Translations under genes and position numbers: made by a program
Assembly: GCA_036006425.1 (NCBI GenBank)
Contig: DASYPQ010000005.1
Span: 124,001-188,000, forward strand
Source: DASYPQ01 sp036006425
GTDB lineage: Bacteria > Planctomycetota > UBA1135 > GCA-002686595
Direction of reading: 5' to 3'
DNA length: 64,000 bases
Notes under the pieces: generated by a model
The model's database searches: none
Told to the model about the DNA's origin: nothing
Seen by the model: the letters and a program-made list of their open reading frames with translations, nothing else
Part shown: piece by piece, positions 43,851 to 52,098 of the stretch
How positions within the stretch are numbered: position 1 is the first letter of the stretch
Layout: each line of letters opens with the position of its first letter

Positions 43851-45325
43851 GTCGTCGCCTCGACGAGCGTCGCGAGGAACGCGTCGATCTTGTTCGCCGT
43901 GATCACGCCGTAGTTCGCCGCGCCGAGCCAGCCGGACATGATGATGCCGACGCTGCCCGCGTGGTGCAGGCCCTGGATCTCGGTCGGGAGGTCGAGGCTC
44001 ACCCGCAGCCCTTCGAACTTCGTCCCGAACGAGGCGCCCTGGCGATGCTGCGTGTAGAAGGCGAAGCTCTTCGGCGTCGCGGCCTCGGCGTGCTCGATCT
44101 TGGCGCGGACGCCGGGCACGTACTCCTCGAGGGACTGCAGCGTCTCCTCGACGAGGCGCTTCTTCTCGGCGGCGTACGTGCTCTCGTCGAGCTCGGCCCA
44201 ATCCGCCCAGTTCGCGTTCGTCGAGCTGACGATCGTGTAGCGCGACGACCCCGGCCGCGTCTTCGGGTAGTAGAAGGAGAAGGTGCGGCTCTCCCCGTGC
44301 AGGTCGCACAGCGCCGGCGAGTCGAACGTCGGGCGCGTCGACGAGAACAAGAGGTCGCCGACGAAAGGGATCGACTCGCCCTCGCGGATGCCGAAGTAGA
44401 CCTGGCAGCTCGAGTTGTTGAGCCGGACCGCGCGCGAGCGCGCCGCGAACTCCGGCGAGAAGTGCTCGAGGCCGACGAGCTCCTCGATCGTCGTCTTGAG
44501 ATTCGCGTTGCTGAGCACGGCGTCGGCGGCGAGGAAGCGTCCGTGCGCCTCGATGCCGACCGCGCGGCGTCCCTCGACGCGGATCTTGTCGACCTGGACC
44601 TTCGAGAACACCTCGACGCCGTTCCTGCGGAGCTCCTCCTTCATCTCCGCGACGAGCCGGTCCGTGCCGCCGGAGAACGTGAAGACGCCGCGGCTCATGA
44701 AGTTGCTGAACACGATCCCGTACGTGATCGCGGGATCGTCGAGGGTCGAGCCGTTCGCGTAGCTGATCGGCTCCATCAGCAGCCGGTGGATGTCGTTCCG
44801 CCCGGGGAAATGGCGCTCGAACAACCCAGCGACCGTCTCGCCGGCGTCGTCGAAGAAGTCCATGCGCCCGATCTCCTCGTAGAAGGCGCGGACGCTCGAC
44901 TCCTCGACGCCGAAGCCGTCGACGAGCTTCTTCGTGAAGTCGGCCTCCGTGAAATCGGTCTCGAGCTCGAACTGCGGGTTGTGGAAGCGGATCGATTCGA
45001 GCTGCACGATCGAGCCCGCGATCGCGGGGCTCCAGTACTTCCTGCAGGTCTTCTTCATGCCGACCGGGAAGCCGTGCAGCGAGATGTCGAACACGTGGCC
45101 GCCGCGGCGCTTGAACCACGTCGCCATGCCGCCGAGGTTGTAGTGCTGCTCGAGGACGGCGACCTTGCGGCCCGCGCGCGCGAGGACGTTCGCTCCGGTG
45201 AGTCCCGCGAGCCCGCTGCCGATCACGACGACGTCGTAGCGCGCGCGCGCGCCGGCGAGCGGATCGCTCTTCTGCGGCGCCTTGCCGTCGCGGCTGCCCT
45301 TGAAGTACCGGCGGTCCTCGTTCAC
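43847..45325 (-). CDS. CrtI-like FAD-dependent oxidoreductase (second copy)
   Basis: 492 aa. VVVIGSGLAGLTGANVLARA is the FAD-binding motif and GIIMSGWLGAANYGVITANK the C-terminal flavin motif of phytoene-desaturase/CrtISO-type enzymes. GGMATWFKRRGGHVFDISLH is the substrate-side segment. Such enzymes desaturate or isomerise carotenoids, but no phytoene synthase or other carotenoid gene is near; the neighbours are ACP, ketosynthase and reductases. I infer an acyl-chain desaturase, saturase or isomerase role. GTG start overlaps the sister gene upstream. Confidence 0.78.
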   Translation of the reverse strand: MNEDRRYFKGSRDGKAPQKSDPLAGARARYDVVVIGSGLAGLTGANVLARAGRKVAVLEQHYNLGGMATWFKRRGGHVFDISLHGFPVGMKKTCRKYWSPAIAGSIVQLESIRFHNPQFELETDFTEADFTKKLVDGFGVEESSVRAFYEEIGRMDFFDDAGETVAGLFERHFPGRNDIHRLLMEPISYANGSTLDDPAITYGIVFSNFMSRGVFTFSGGTDRLVAEMKEELRRNGVEVFSKVQVDKIRVEGRRAVGIEAHGRFLAADAVLSNANLKTTIEELVGLEHFSPEFAARSRAVRLNNSSCQVYFGIREGESIPFVGDLLFSSTRPTFDSPALCDLHGESRTFSFYYPKTRPGSSRYTIVSSTNANWADWAELDESTYAAEKKRLVEETLQSLEEYVPGVRAKIEHAEAATPKSFAFYTQHRQGASFGTKFEGLRVSLDLPTEIQGLHHAGSVGIIMSGWLGAANYGVITANKIDAFLATLVEATT

Positions 45326-46719
45326 GCGGAGTCTCCGACCATCAGTCCCTCGCGATTCGCCACCGTGATGCCCGACAGGAGCGCTCCGACGATGCCGAGC
45401 AGGCCCTCGTCCGTGCCGACGAGGTGCAGCCGGTCGATCCCGGTGTCGCCGCCGCGCCGCTTCGTCGGCGAGCCGTACACGGCGCCGCCGAGCTTGCCGG
45501 TGTAGCGCCGGATCGTCCGCGGCGTCGCGACGTCGCGGAACACCGTGTGCGGCCGCGGATCGGGCACGAATCGCGACGCCGCGTCGAGGGCAGCCTCCGT
45601 GCAGGTCTCCTTCGCGGCGCGGTACTCGTCCTCCGGGAGCGCCGACCAGAGGTCGTGGTTCGCGAGGACGGTGACGCGCAGGATGCCTTCCTGCGCGGGC
45701 TCGGCGCAGGCGTAGTTGTCGCTGGCGCAGATCACTCCGCTGCGCGCGTCGACGAGTCCGGCGGGTCGCCGGTACTCGAGACGGTCCTCGGTCGAGAAGA
45801 ACGTCATCGTCGCCGCGTGGCCGAGCGCCGCGAGCGGACGGTCGAGGATCGAGATCACCTCGAGGAACGAGAGCCGGCCGATTTCCGACGCCGGCTCCTC
45901 GCGGCCGGCGAGCGTCATCGTCTCCACGCGGCCCGCCGAGGAGAACACGCGCTCCGCCGCGATCTCGGTCCCGTCGTCGAGGACCACGCCGCGCACCGCG
46001 CCGCCCTCGACGAGGATGCGCTCGACTCCCGCCTGCATCCTGAGCTCGCCGCCGAGGGCGCGGAACCGCTTCACGAGGAGGTCGAGGAGCCGCCGGATCC
46101 CGCCCTCGGGGCGCGCGAACCCCTCCTGGAAGATGCTGCGGAACAGGATCACGAGCTGGTAGCCGTCGATGTCGTCCTCGCGCGCGCTCCCGTAGTAGAG
46201 GATCGGGCAGAGGAGCATCTCGACGAGCAGCGGATCGGCGAGGAACCGCGCGAGGAATTCCCTCCCGCGCTCGCGCGGCTCGCCGGCGTGGTACGGGTCG
46301 AGCTCGCCGAGCGCGCGGACGAGGCGCTGGAAGCCGTCGATCTCGCCGGGGAACGCGCTCGCGACCGACTCCGCGAGCCTCCCGAATCCGTTCGAGAACT
46401 CGAGGCGCGCCGAGGGGAAGACGATCTCCGAGAACGTCTGCTCGCCGAGGGCGAGGTCCTCCCAGGGGATCCGGAGCTGGCGCAGGAGCTTCGTCAGCGG
46501 CGCGCCGCGCGCGTTCTTCGGCGCGAAGTTCGTCAGCGCGTGCAGTCCGGTGTCGATGCGGCGACCGGCGCGCTTGTAGAAGGAGTTCAACCCGCCCCAC
46601 AGCGTGTGGCGCTCGAGCACGAGCACGCGCCGGTCGAACTGCGCGAGGCGGATCCCCGCCGCGAGGCCGCTCATCCCGGCTCCGATCACGATCGCGTCGT
46701 ACCGGGAATCCGCGGACAT
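45322..46719 (-). CDS. CrtI-like FAD-dependent oxidoreductase (first copy)
   Basis: 465 aa. AIVIGAGMSGLAAGIRLAQF is the FAD motif; GGLNSFYKRAGRRIDTGLHA matches the amine-oxidase/CrtI family; the end has GTDEGLLGIVGALLSGITVA. It is similar in plan but clearly divergent from the adjacent second copy, so the duplication is old or the two were recruited separately. Two different CrtI-like proteins could form a heteromer or act at successive steps. It starts 4 bp from the ACP stop in the same direction. Confidence 0.78.
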   Translation of the reverse strand: MSADSRYDAIVIGAGMSGLAAGIRLAQFDRRVLVLERHTLWGGLNSFYKRAGRRIDTGLHALTNFAPKNARGAPLTKLLRQLRIPWEDLALGEQTFSEIVFPSARLEFSNGFGRLAESVASAFPGEIDGFQRLVRALGELDPYHAGEPRERGREFLARFLADPLLVEMLLCPILYYGSAREDDIDGYQLVILFRSIFQEGFARPEGGIRRLLDLLVKRFRALGGELRMQAGVERILVEGGAVRGVVLDDGTEIAAERVFSSAGRVETMTLAGREEPASEIGRLSFLEVISILDRPLAALGHAATMTFFSTEDRLEYRRPAGLVDARSGVICASDNYACAEPAQEGILRVTVLANHDLWSALPEDEYRAAKETCTEAALDAASRFVPDPRPHTVFRDVATPRTIRRYTGKLGGAVYGSPTKRRGGDTGIDRLHLVGTDEGLLGIVGALLSGITVANREGLMVGDSA

Positions 46720-46723
46720 CCCG

Positions 46724-46996
46724 TCAGGCCGATCCGACCTTGGCTGCCTTGGCCGCGAACAGCGGGGAGAGGTAGTTCACGCAGCCGTCGAGCGTCGCGA
46801 GCTCCTTGTAGTCGGACTCGGGCACGTGCACGCCGTACCGCTTGCGCAGCTCCATCACGATGTCGAGGAAGTCCATCGAGTCGAGCTCGATCTGCTCGCG
46901 CAGCTTGACGTCGGGCTTCAGGTTGGACACGTCCTCGTCGGGGGCGACGGTCTGGATGATGTCCTTGATGGCGTCTTGGATCTCTTCGCGGTTCAT
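46724..46996 (-). CDS. Acyl carrier protein
   Basis: 90 aa, acidic, four-helix ACP type. LDSMDFLDIVMELRKRYGV carries the phosphopantetheine Ser (S40) in a DSMDF variant of the usual DSLD motif. Its position between a ketosynthase and redox enzymes, apart from any housekeeping fab operon, suggests a dedicated carrier that keeps the cluster's intermediates separate. ATG start at 46996. Confidence 0.88.
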   Translation of the reverse strand: MNREEIQDAIKDIIQTVAPDEDVSNLKPDVKLREQIELDSMDFLDIVMELRKRYGVHVPESDYKELATLDGCVNYLSPLFAAKAAKVGSA

Positions 46997-47034
46997 TTCG
47001 TTTCGGGAGTGGGGCAGTGGGGGAATCGGGAGGC

Positions 47035-48282
47035 TCAACCCGGTGCGCTCTGGACGACGAGCGCCGAGTTGATGCCGAGCATGCCGAAGGAAAGATTGAG
47101 GATTGTGCGGACCGACCCGAGCGAGCGAGGTTCGTTCACGACGAGGTTCCGGACCTCGCAGGCCGGATCGAGATCGTCGACGTTGAGCGTCGGATGGACG
47201 TATCCGTCCTGGAACGAAGGGAGATTGCCGGCGAGCTCGAGGGCTCCGGCGGCTCCCATCGCGTGTCCGATGAAGCTCTTCGTGTTGTTCACGTGCGTGC
47301 GCTGCGAATCGGAGAACACGGAGCGCAGGGCCTGTGCCTCCTGCTCGTCGCCGAGCGGCGTCGACGTCGCGTGACTCGACACGATGTCGACGTCGTCGGG
47401 CCCGATGCCCGCCTTCGCGAGCGCGCCGCGGATGCATTCGTTCTGGCGCTCCGCGAGCGGGAGCACGAAGTCCGAGGCGTCCGAGTTGACGTGCCAGCCC
47501 GTGACCTCGGCGTGGATGCGCGCGCCGCGCGCGAGCGCGTCGTCGAGGCGCTCGAGGACGTACAGGCAGCCGCCTTCCGAGACGACGATGCCGTTGCGTC
47601 CGCGGTCGAAGGGCCGCGAGGCCTTGGTCGGGTCCGCGTGCGACGCGAGCGCTCCCTCGGCCCGGAAGCTCGCGAAGATGCCGAACGTGTGGATGCTCTC
47701 GGAGACGCCGCCGCCGATCGCGCGGTCGATCTCGCCGAGCTGGAGCATCTGCGCGCCGTGGATCACGCCCAGGTTGCCGGCGGCGCACGCGGCGCCGATG
47801 CAGTACGCGGGGCCCGTGAGCCCGAGGTTCAGCGTGATCTCGCCGGCGGGGTTGTTCGCCACGGTGCGGGGATTGTGGTGGTGCGACCAGAACGAGAGGT
47901 CGAAGCCGCGCTGGCTGACGTCGTGGATCTCGTTCTCGGTCTCGACGTTCCCGTGCTCCGTCGTGCCAACGTACACGCCCGTGCGCGCGCGCTCGGCCGG
48001 CGACAGCGACTCGAGCGCGATCCCCGCGTCGAGGAGCGCCTCGCGCGCGCAATAGATGCCGATCGATCCCGCGCGCGTGCCCCGGCGGAGCTCCTTCTTC
48101 TTCTGGTGGCGCAGCGGATCGAAGTGGCAGACGCCCGCGAGCGTCTTCCCGACGTGCCGGATCTCCCAGGTTTCCACGCCCGAAACGCCCGCGAGCAGGT
48201 TCTTGCGGAAAGCGGGCAGGGAATCCCCGTTCGGGCTCGCGAGCCCGATGCCGGTGATCACGACGCGCGGGAGGTCAGACAA
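47035..48282 (-). CDS. FabF-type beta-ketoacyl-ACP synthase
   Basis: 415 aa. Condenses acyl thioesters with malonyl-ACP. Active-site Cys-His-His are all present: C166 in CIGAACAAGN, H304 in SSHATSTPLGD and H340 in TKSFIGHAMGAAG. The residues around C166 differ from housekeeping FabF (TACATG there), indicating a specialised subgroup. TTG start at 48282 overlaps the regulator's stop; no ATG or GTG nearby gives a full N-terminus. First enzyme of the leftward cluster. Confidence 0.87.
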   Translation of the reverse strand: MSDLPRVVITGIGLASPNGDSLPAFRKNLLAGVSGVETWEIRHVGKTLAGVCHFDPLRHQKKKELRRGTRAGSIGIYCAREALLDAGIALESLSPAERARTGVYVGTTEHGNVETENEIHDVSQRGFDLSFWSHHHNPRTVANNPAGEITLNLGLTGPAYCIGAACAAGNLGVIHGAQMLQLGEIDRAIGGGVSESIHTFGIFASFRAEGALASHADPTKASRPFDRGRNGIVVSEGGCLYVLERLDDALARGARIHAEVTGWHVNSDASDFVLPLAERQNECIRGALAKAGIGPDDVDIVSSHATSTPLGDEQEAQALRSVFSDSQRTHVNNTKSFIGHAMGAAGALELAGNLPSFQDGYVHPTLNVDDLDPACEVRNLVVNEPRSLGSVRTILNLSFGMLGINSALVVQSAPG

Positions 48283-48952
48283 CCTCGTCCGACTCCTCGA
48301 AATCGCCGGGCAGGTCGATCTCGTCGATGGGGTTGCCGGCGGGCTCGCCCGAAGGCAGCACGAGCTTGCGCGCCGGTCCCCGCATGCCGACCTTCAGCGC
48401 CGTGCGGACGGCGCGCGACAGCAGGCTGCCGGAATCGCCGAGCGCGCGCTCGACGGAGCTGAACACGAGCTGCAGGACCGCGTCGGCGATCTCGAGCGAC
48501 GAGAGGATCGACCGCAGCGTGAAGACGCGCGGATCCTTCTCCCCGTACCGCTCGCGCACGTAGCCGAGGAGCGAGCGCACGGACTGCTTGAAGTGGCCGA
48601 TGACGACCTGCTCGCGGCGGCGGAACACCGTCGCGACGATCGACAGGGTGTTGCCGACGGGGGCGTGGAGGTGGCAGCGGCGCGCGGCGTCGAACTCCGA
48701 GTGGATCGCGCCCCACTCGGTGAGCTCGGAGAGGCACGTCGAGGTGGCGCCCTGCGAGAGCGAGAGCTGATCGCCGATCTCGCGGGACGAGAGCGGCTGC
48801 CCGGAGAGGACGAGGAGCCCCCAGACGCGGCCGTGGACGCGTTTGAAGCCGAACGTCTTGAAGAACTGCTCGAACGCCGGGAGGCCGGCGGCCAGCGGTT
48901 GATCGAGGCCGGAGAATTCGGATGTGCGCGGGGCGGGTGTCTTCGCAGCCAT
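48275..48952 (-). CDS. GbsR/MarR-like transcriptional regulator
   Basis: 225 aa. A winged-helix domain at about 35-100 (GRVWGLLVLSGQPLSSREIG, LSLSQGATSTCLSELTEWGA) matches the GbsR/MarR type. The C-terminal half is helical and may sense an effector. It is the first gene of the fatty-acid/Ole cluster and overlaps the ketosynthase start by 8 bp, so it probably controls this operon. An AT-rich dyad lies 62 bp upstream. Confidence 0.78.
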   Translation of the reverse strand: MAAKTPAPRTSEFSGLDQPLAAGLPAFEQFFKTFGFKRVHGRVWGLLVLSGQPLSSREIGDQLSLSQGATSTCLSELTEWGAIHSEFDAARRCHLHAPVGNTLSIVATVFRRREQVVIGHFKQSVRSLLGYVRERYGEKDPRVFTLRSILSSLEIADAVLQLVFSSVERALGDSGSLLSRAVRTALKVGMRGPARKLVLPSGEPAGNPIDEIDLPGDFEESDEVV

Positions 48953-49013
48953 GGCGTACCGATACGGCGAGCGGCGGGGAAACGGGGAGGCCGGACTTCG
49001 CGGTCTTCAGGTT

Positions 49014-49022
49014 TATCAGATA
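49014..49022. promoter_or_regulatory. AT-rich dyad TATC-A-GATA between divergent genes
   Basis: TATCAGATA sits in the 133-bp intergenic region between the GbsR-like regulator and the cupredoxin gene, within a GTTTATCAGATATG island of unusual AT content for this window. It could be the operator of the regulator and carry both promoters. Only the short dyad and composition support this. Confidence 0.3.
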
Positions 49023-49085
49023 TGCGCGCGGGGCGGATTGATGGCATGATCGCGGGAGGAAGTCCACCCCTATTTGCTGGAATTC

Positions 49086-49922
49086 ATGCCCATGCGCCCG
49101 TCTCTCCGCCTCCTGGCTCGGATCGCTCTCGGGGCCGCGCTGGCCCTCCCCGCCCGCGCCAACACGATCGACGTCGACATCCAGTACTTCCAGTTCACGG
49201 GCCAGTACCTGACGATCGCGGTCGGCGACACGGTCCGCTGGACGAACCGCGACCCCACGACCCACTCCGCGACCGAGGGCACCGACTTCGTGCTCAACGG
49301 CAACGAGGCCTTCCACCACATGTTCTCGCCGGGGTCGCCGTCGCAGTCGACGACGTTCGACGCCGCGTTCCTGGCCGCGAATCCGCGGCCGGGGAACCGC
49401 TACGACTATTTCTGCGTCCCGCACGGCGCGGCGATGACTGGCGCGATCACGGTCACGTCGGGACCGGGGACCTTCTTCTGCTTCTGCGCGCCGCTCGGAC
49501 CGTGCAGCAACCGCGACTACGGCGCGGGGTGCTCGAACTCGAATGCGGGCTACCGCGGCGGGCGGATGATCGGCGGCGGCAGCGCGAGCGTCGCCGCGGA
49601 CGATCTCACGCTCGCGGTCGATCTGCTCCCGCCGAACAAGACCTGCCTGCCGTTCCGCGGCACGAGCGTGACCGGCCAGATGCAGATGGGCGAGGGCTGG
49701 CGCTGCATCGCGGGGCCGCTCCAACGGATGGCGACGCTCGACTCGGGTCCGGCGGGAGTGGTCACGATCGGACCCGGGATCGTCGCGTCGACCGCCGCGA
49801 GCCACGACCCGATCGCGGTCGGCGAGACCTGGCACTTCCAGCTGTGGTACCGCGACGCCGTCAGTCCGTGCGGCAACGCGACGAACGTGTCGAACGGCTA
49901 CTCGGTGACGTTCGTCCCCTAG
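49086..49922 (+). CDS. Secreted cupredoxin (plastocyanin-like) with C-terminal module
   Basis: 278 aa from ATG at 49086 (49092 is possible). Signal peptide to about residue 25. Cupredoxin domain (26-125) with type-1 copper ligands H60, C110, H113 and M117 in THSATEG and CVPHGAAM; it probably transfers electrons outside the cytoplasm. From about residue 132 a second module begins (FCFCAPLGPCSN), containing SASVAADDLTLAV and ending WYRDAVSPCGNATNVSNGY. The same module ends the 53439 protein and a remnant at 33325. Its stop codon shares the bases CTAG with the convergent phosphoesterase gene. Confidence 0.82.
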   Translation: MPMRPSLRLLARIALGAALALPARANTIDVDIQYFQFTGQYLTIAVGDTVRWTNRDPTTHSATEGTDFVLNGNEAFHHMFSPGSPSQSTTFDAAFLAANPRPGNRYDYFCVPHGAAMTGAITVTSGPGTFFCFCAPLGPCSNRDYGAGCSNSNAGYRGGRMIGGGSASVAADDLTLAVDLLPPNKTCLPFRGTSVTGQMQMGEGWRCIAGPLQRMATLDSGPAGVVTIGPGIVASTAASHDPIAVGETWHFQLWYRDAVSPCGNATNVSNGYSVTFVP

Positions 49923-50917
49923 GGCTTCGTCACGCGCCGGCGGAAGCGCGGACCGTCCGCGGCGGTGTCGATCTCGATCCACATCTCGGATCGAGAGACG
50001 CCGACCCACGCGTAGCCCGGTGACGCCGCGGCGAACAGCGTGTCGTCGCTCCAGCGCGTGTCGCGCGTCGAGGAGCTCGCGCCGCTGACGACCTGGATCC
50101 ATCCGGCCTTCGAGCGGATGAGCTGGAGATCGTGGTCGTGTCCCGAGAGGTACAGATCGACGCCGTAGCGTTCGAACAGCGGCGCGAGAAGCTCGGCGAC
50201 GCCGAGCGTCGGGCCGTGGGCTCCATGAGAGAGCACGGGATGGTGCCCGAACGCGATCTTCCAGCGGGCCTTCGAGCGCGCGAGCTCGGCCCGGAGCCAC
50301 GTCTCCTGCTCGCCCGCGTCCCCGGCCGCGCCCCGCATCGGCTCCGTGTCGAGCGCGAAGAACTGCGCTTCGTCGCCGCCGCCGATCGGGACCGAGAAGG
50401 TGTACCAGTGCGCCGGCAGGTGCCAGCGCGTCTTCGTCTTCGTGTACGCGATCTGGATGTCCGGTTCGCCGCGGTGGTCGTGGTTGCCGAGCACGACGTG
50501 GAAGGGGACCTGGAGCCGCGTTCCCGGGAACGCGTCCTCGAACCGCTCGCGCCACATCGGATCGTCGAGCGAGCGGACGCCCTCGAGATAGAAGTTGTCG
50601 CCGAGCAGGAGCACGAAGTCGACCGGCCGCACTTCCGCTTCCTTCTCCATCGCGCGCGCGTTCGCCTCGAGGAGCGCGCCTCCGTAGCCCGTGTCGCCGA
50701 GCGCGAAGAACGCGACCGCGGGCGCTCCGTCCGCGAAGTGCATCTCCTCGAGCGGCGGCACCGGCCGCGCGCCGGAGACGGTGCTGTCCCCGAAGTTCGC
50801 GTCCTCGTCCGTCGCCGATCCGGACGACCGCGGGGCCGCCGGCGGGGCGTTCCAGAGCAGGGCGAGGGCGACGATCGCGACGGCGCTCGACGCGCCGATG
50901 AGGAGCGTGCGTCTCAC
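49919..50917 (-). CDS. Purple-acid-phosphatase-like metallophosphoesterase, membrane-anchored
   Basis: 332 aa. The N-terminal hydrophobic segment (LLIGASSAVAIVALALLW) is a signal anchor. Metal-binding motifs in order: GDTGYGG, LLGDNFYLEG, LGNHDHRG, FGHHPVLSHG and LSGHDHD, as in tartrate-resistant acid phosphatases. It probably hydrolyses phosphomonoesters outside the membrane. GTG at 50917 overlaps the oleA stop (GTGA), so it is cotranscribed with oleA. A functional link to olefin synthesis is not obvious. Confidence 0.85.
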   Translation of the reverse strand: MRRTLLIGASSAVAIVALALLWNAPPAAPRSSGSATDEDANFGDSTVSGARPVPPLEEMHFADGAPAVAFFALGDTGYGGALLEANARAMEKEAEVRPVDFVLLLGDNFYLEGVRSLDDPMWRERFEDAFPGTRLQVPFHVVLGNHDHRGEPDIQIAYTKTKTRWHLPAHWYTFSVPIGGGDEAQFFALDTEPMRGAAGDAGEQETWLRAELARSKARWKIAFGHHPVLSHGAHGPTLGVAELLAPLFERYGVDLYLSGHDHDLQLIRSKAGWIQVVSGASSSTRDTRWSDDTLFAAASPGYAWVGVSRSEMWIEIDTAADGPRFRRRVTKP

Positions 50918-51951
50918 GCCTCGACCGCGAGCATCATGCAGGCGAGGCCGCTGCCGATCCCGAGCATCGCGACGCGGTCGCCCGCGCGCACGAAACCGGC
51001 TTCCTCGGCCATCGCGTAGCAGACGGGCATCGACGCGGAGCCCGTGTTCCCGAGCGTCGCGACCGTCGGGAAATCCTTGGCCGGATCGAGAGCAAGCGCC
51101 TCGTACAGGAGCTTCTTGTGCGCCGTGCCGACCTGGTGCGTCACGACGCGCGCGATCGAGTCCGCGGTCCAGCCGGTCTCGTCGAGGAACGCGGTGAAAG
51201 TCCGCGCCGCGAGCGCGACGCCGGCCTGGAGCAGCGCCTCCGAGTCCGTCTCCATCAGCGGCGCGCCGAAACCCTCGGCGAGGTCGCCTTGGCACAGCTC
51301 GTGGCGCGCCGTGTCGACGAGCCCGGCTCCGCCGACGAGACGGCGCTCGCGCCGCGCGACATCGCGTCGCGCGAGCACGCACGCCGCGCCCGCCGAGCCG
51401 ATCGTCAACGACGCGTGCGCGCGCTTCAGCTCCGCGCGCCCCGCCTTCGGATCGTCGAGGAGTCGTCGCAGCGTCGCTTCGACGAGCGGTCCGCCGTCCT
51501 CGCCCGAGACCACGAGCGCCGCTTCGATCTCGCCGCGCTCGATCATGCCGCCGGCGACCGCCATCGCGTTCGCGAAGCCGAGGCACGCGTTCGAGAGGTC
51601 GAAGGCGATGCACTCCGGTGCGAGGCCGAGCGCGTGGTGCACGACCGACGCGGTCGCGGGCTCCAGGAAGTCGCGGCAGACCGCGGCGTGCACGAGGCAG
51701 CCGATCCGCGCGCGCTCGATGCCGGACCGGATGAGCGCGCGTTCGCCCGCAGCCGCGGCGATCGAGCTCGGGCGCGTGCCCTTGTCGAAGAAGCGCCGCT
51801 CGCGGATGCCGCTCATCATCTCGAGCCGGCCGGGAGAGACGCGCAGGCGCTCGTACAAGGGCGCGAGGCGGTCCTCGATTTCGGCCGACGTCACGACGCG
51901 ATCGGGCAGTACGTGGGCGAAGGCCTCGATGCAGACGTCGTCGAATCGCAC
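50914..51951 (-). CDS. oleA: OleA-like acyl-CoA condensing enzyme
   Basis: 345 aa. Thiolase-superfamily enzyme that joins two fatty acyl-CoAs head to head. C123 (FDLSNACLGFANAM), H272 (THQVGTAHK) and N302 (LGNTGSAS) form the triad. VCRDFLEPATAS and LGIGSGLACMM match OleA rather than FabH. GTG at 51951 aligns with the known OleA N-terminus (VCIEAFAHVLPD); upstream codons are unrelated. A promoter candidate lies 35 bp upstream. It is 2.0 kb beyond the start of the oleBCD cluster and separated from it by the cupredoxin and phosphoesterase genes. Confidence 0.87.
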   Translation of the reverse strand: MRFDDVCIEAFAHVLPDRVVTSAEIEDRLAPLYERLRVSPGRLEMMSGIRERRFFDKGTRPSSIAAAAGERALIRSGIERARIGCLVHAAVCRDFLEPATASVVHHALGLAPECIAFDLSNACLGFANAMAVAGGMIERGEIEAALVVSGEDGGPLVEATLRRLLDDPKAGRAELKRAHASLTIGSAGAACVLARRDVARRERRLVGGAGLVDTARHELCQGDLAEGFGAPLMETDSEALLQAGVALAARTFTAFLDETGWTADSIARVVTHQVGTAHKKLLYEALALDPAKDFPTVATLGNTGSASMPVCYAMAEEAGFVRAGDRVAMLGIGSGLACMMLAVEA

Positions 51952-51985
51952 GGTGTGCGCGGGCGGGCCGCGGAGCGGGCGGATC

Positions 51986-52013
51986 AGGATAGGCCGGCCC
52001 TGCGCCCGTGCAA
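51986..52013 (-). promoter_or_regulatory. Candidate oleA promoter
   Basis: On the minus strand TTGCAC (52013-52008) and TATCCT (51991-51986) are 16 bp apart. Transcription would begin near 51979, leaving a 28-nt leader before the GTG at 51951. This supports the short oleA start and places an independent promoter for oleA and the phosphoesterase. Confidence 0.4.
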
Positions 52014-52098
52014 GGCGCGAGAACGGCGCATCGCCTGCACCGCCGCGTATCGGTTTGACGGAATCGATCTCCGGCGCGACGATCTCGCCCCCCATCCC

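Noticed and set aside
43847..46719. Carotenoid biosynthesis cluster
   Set aside because: CrtI-like genes are present, but there is no phytoene synthase, cyclase or ketolase, and all neighbours are acyl-chain or Ole enzymes.
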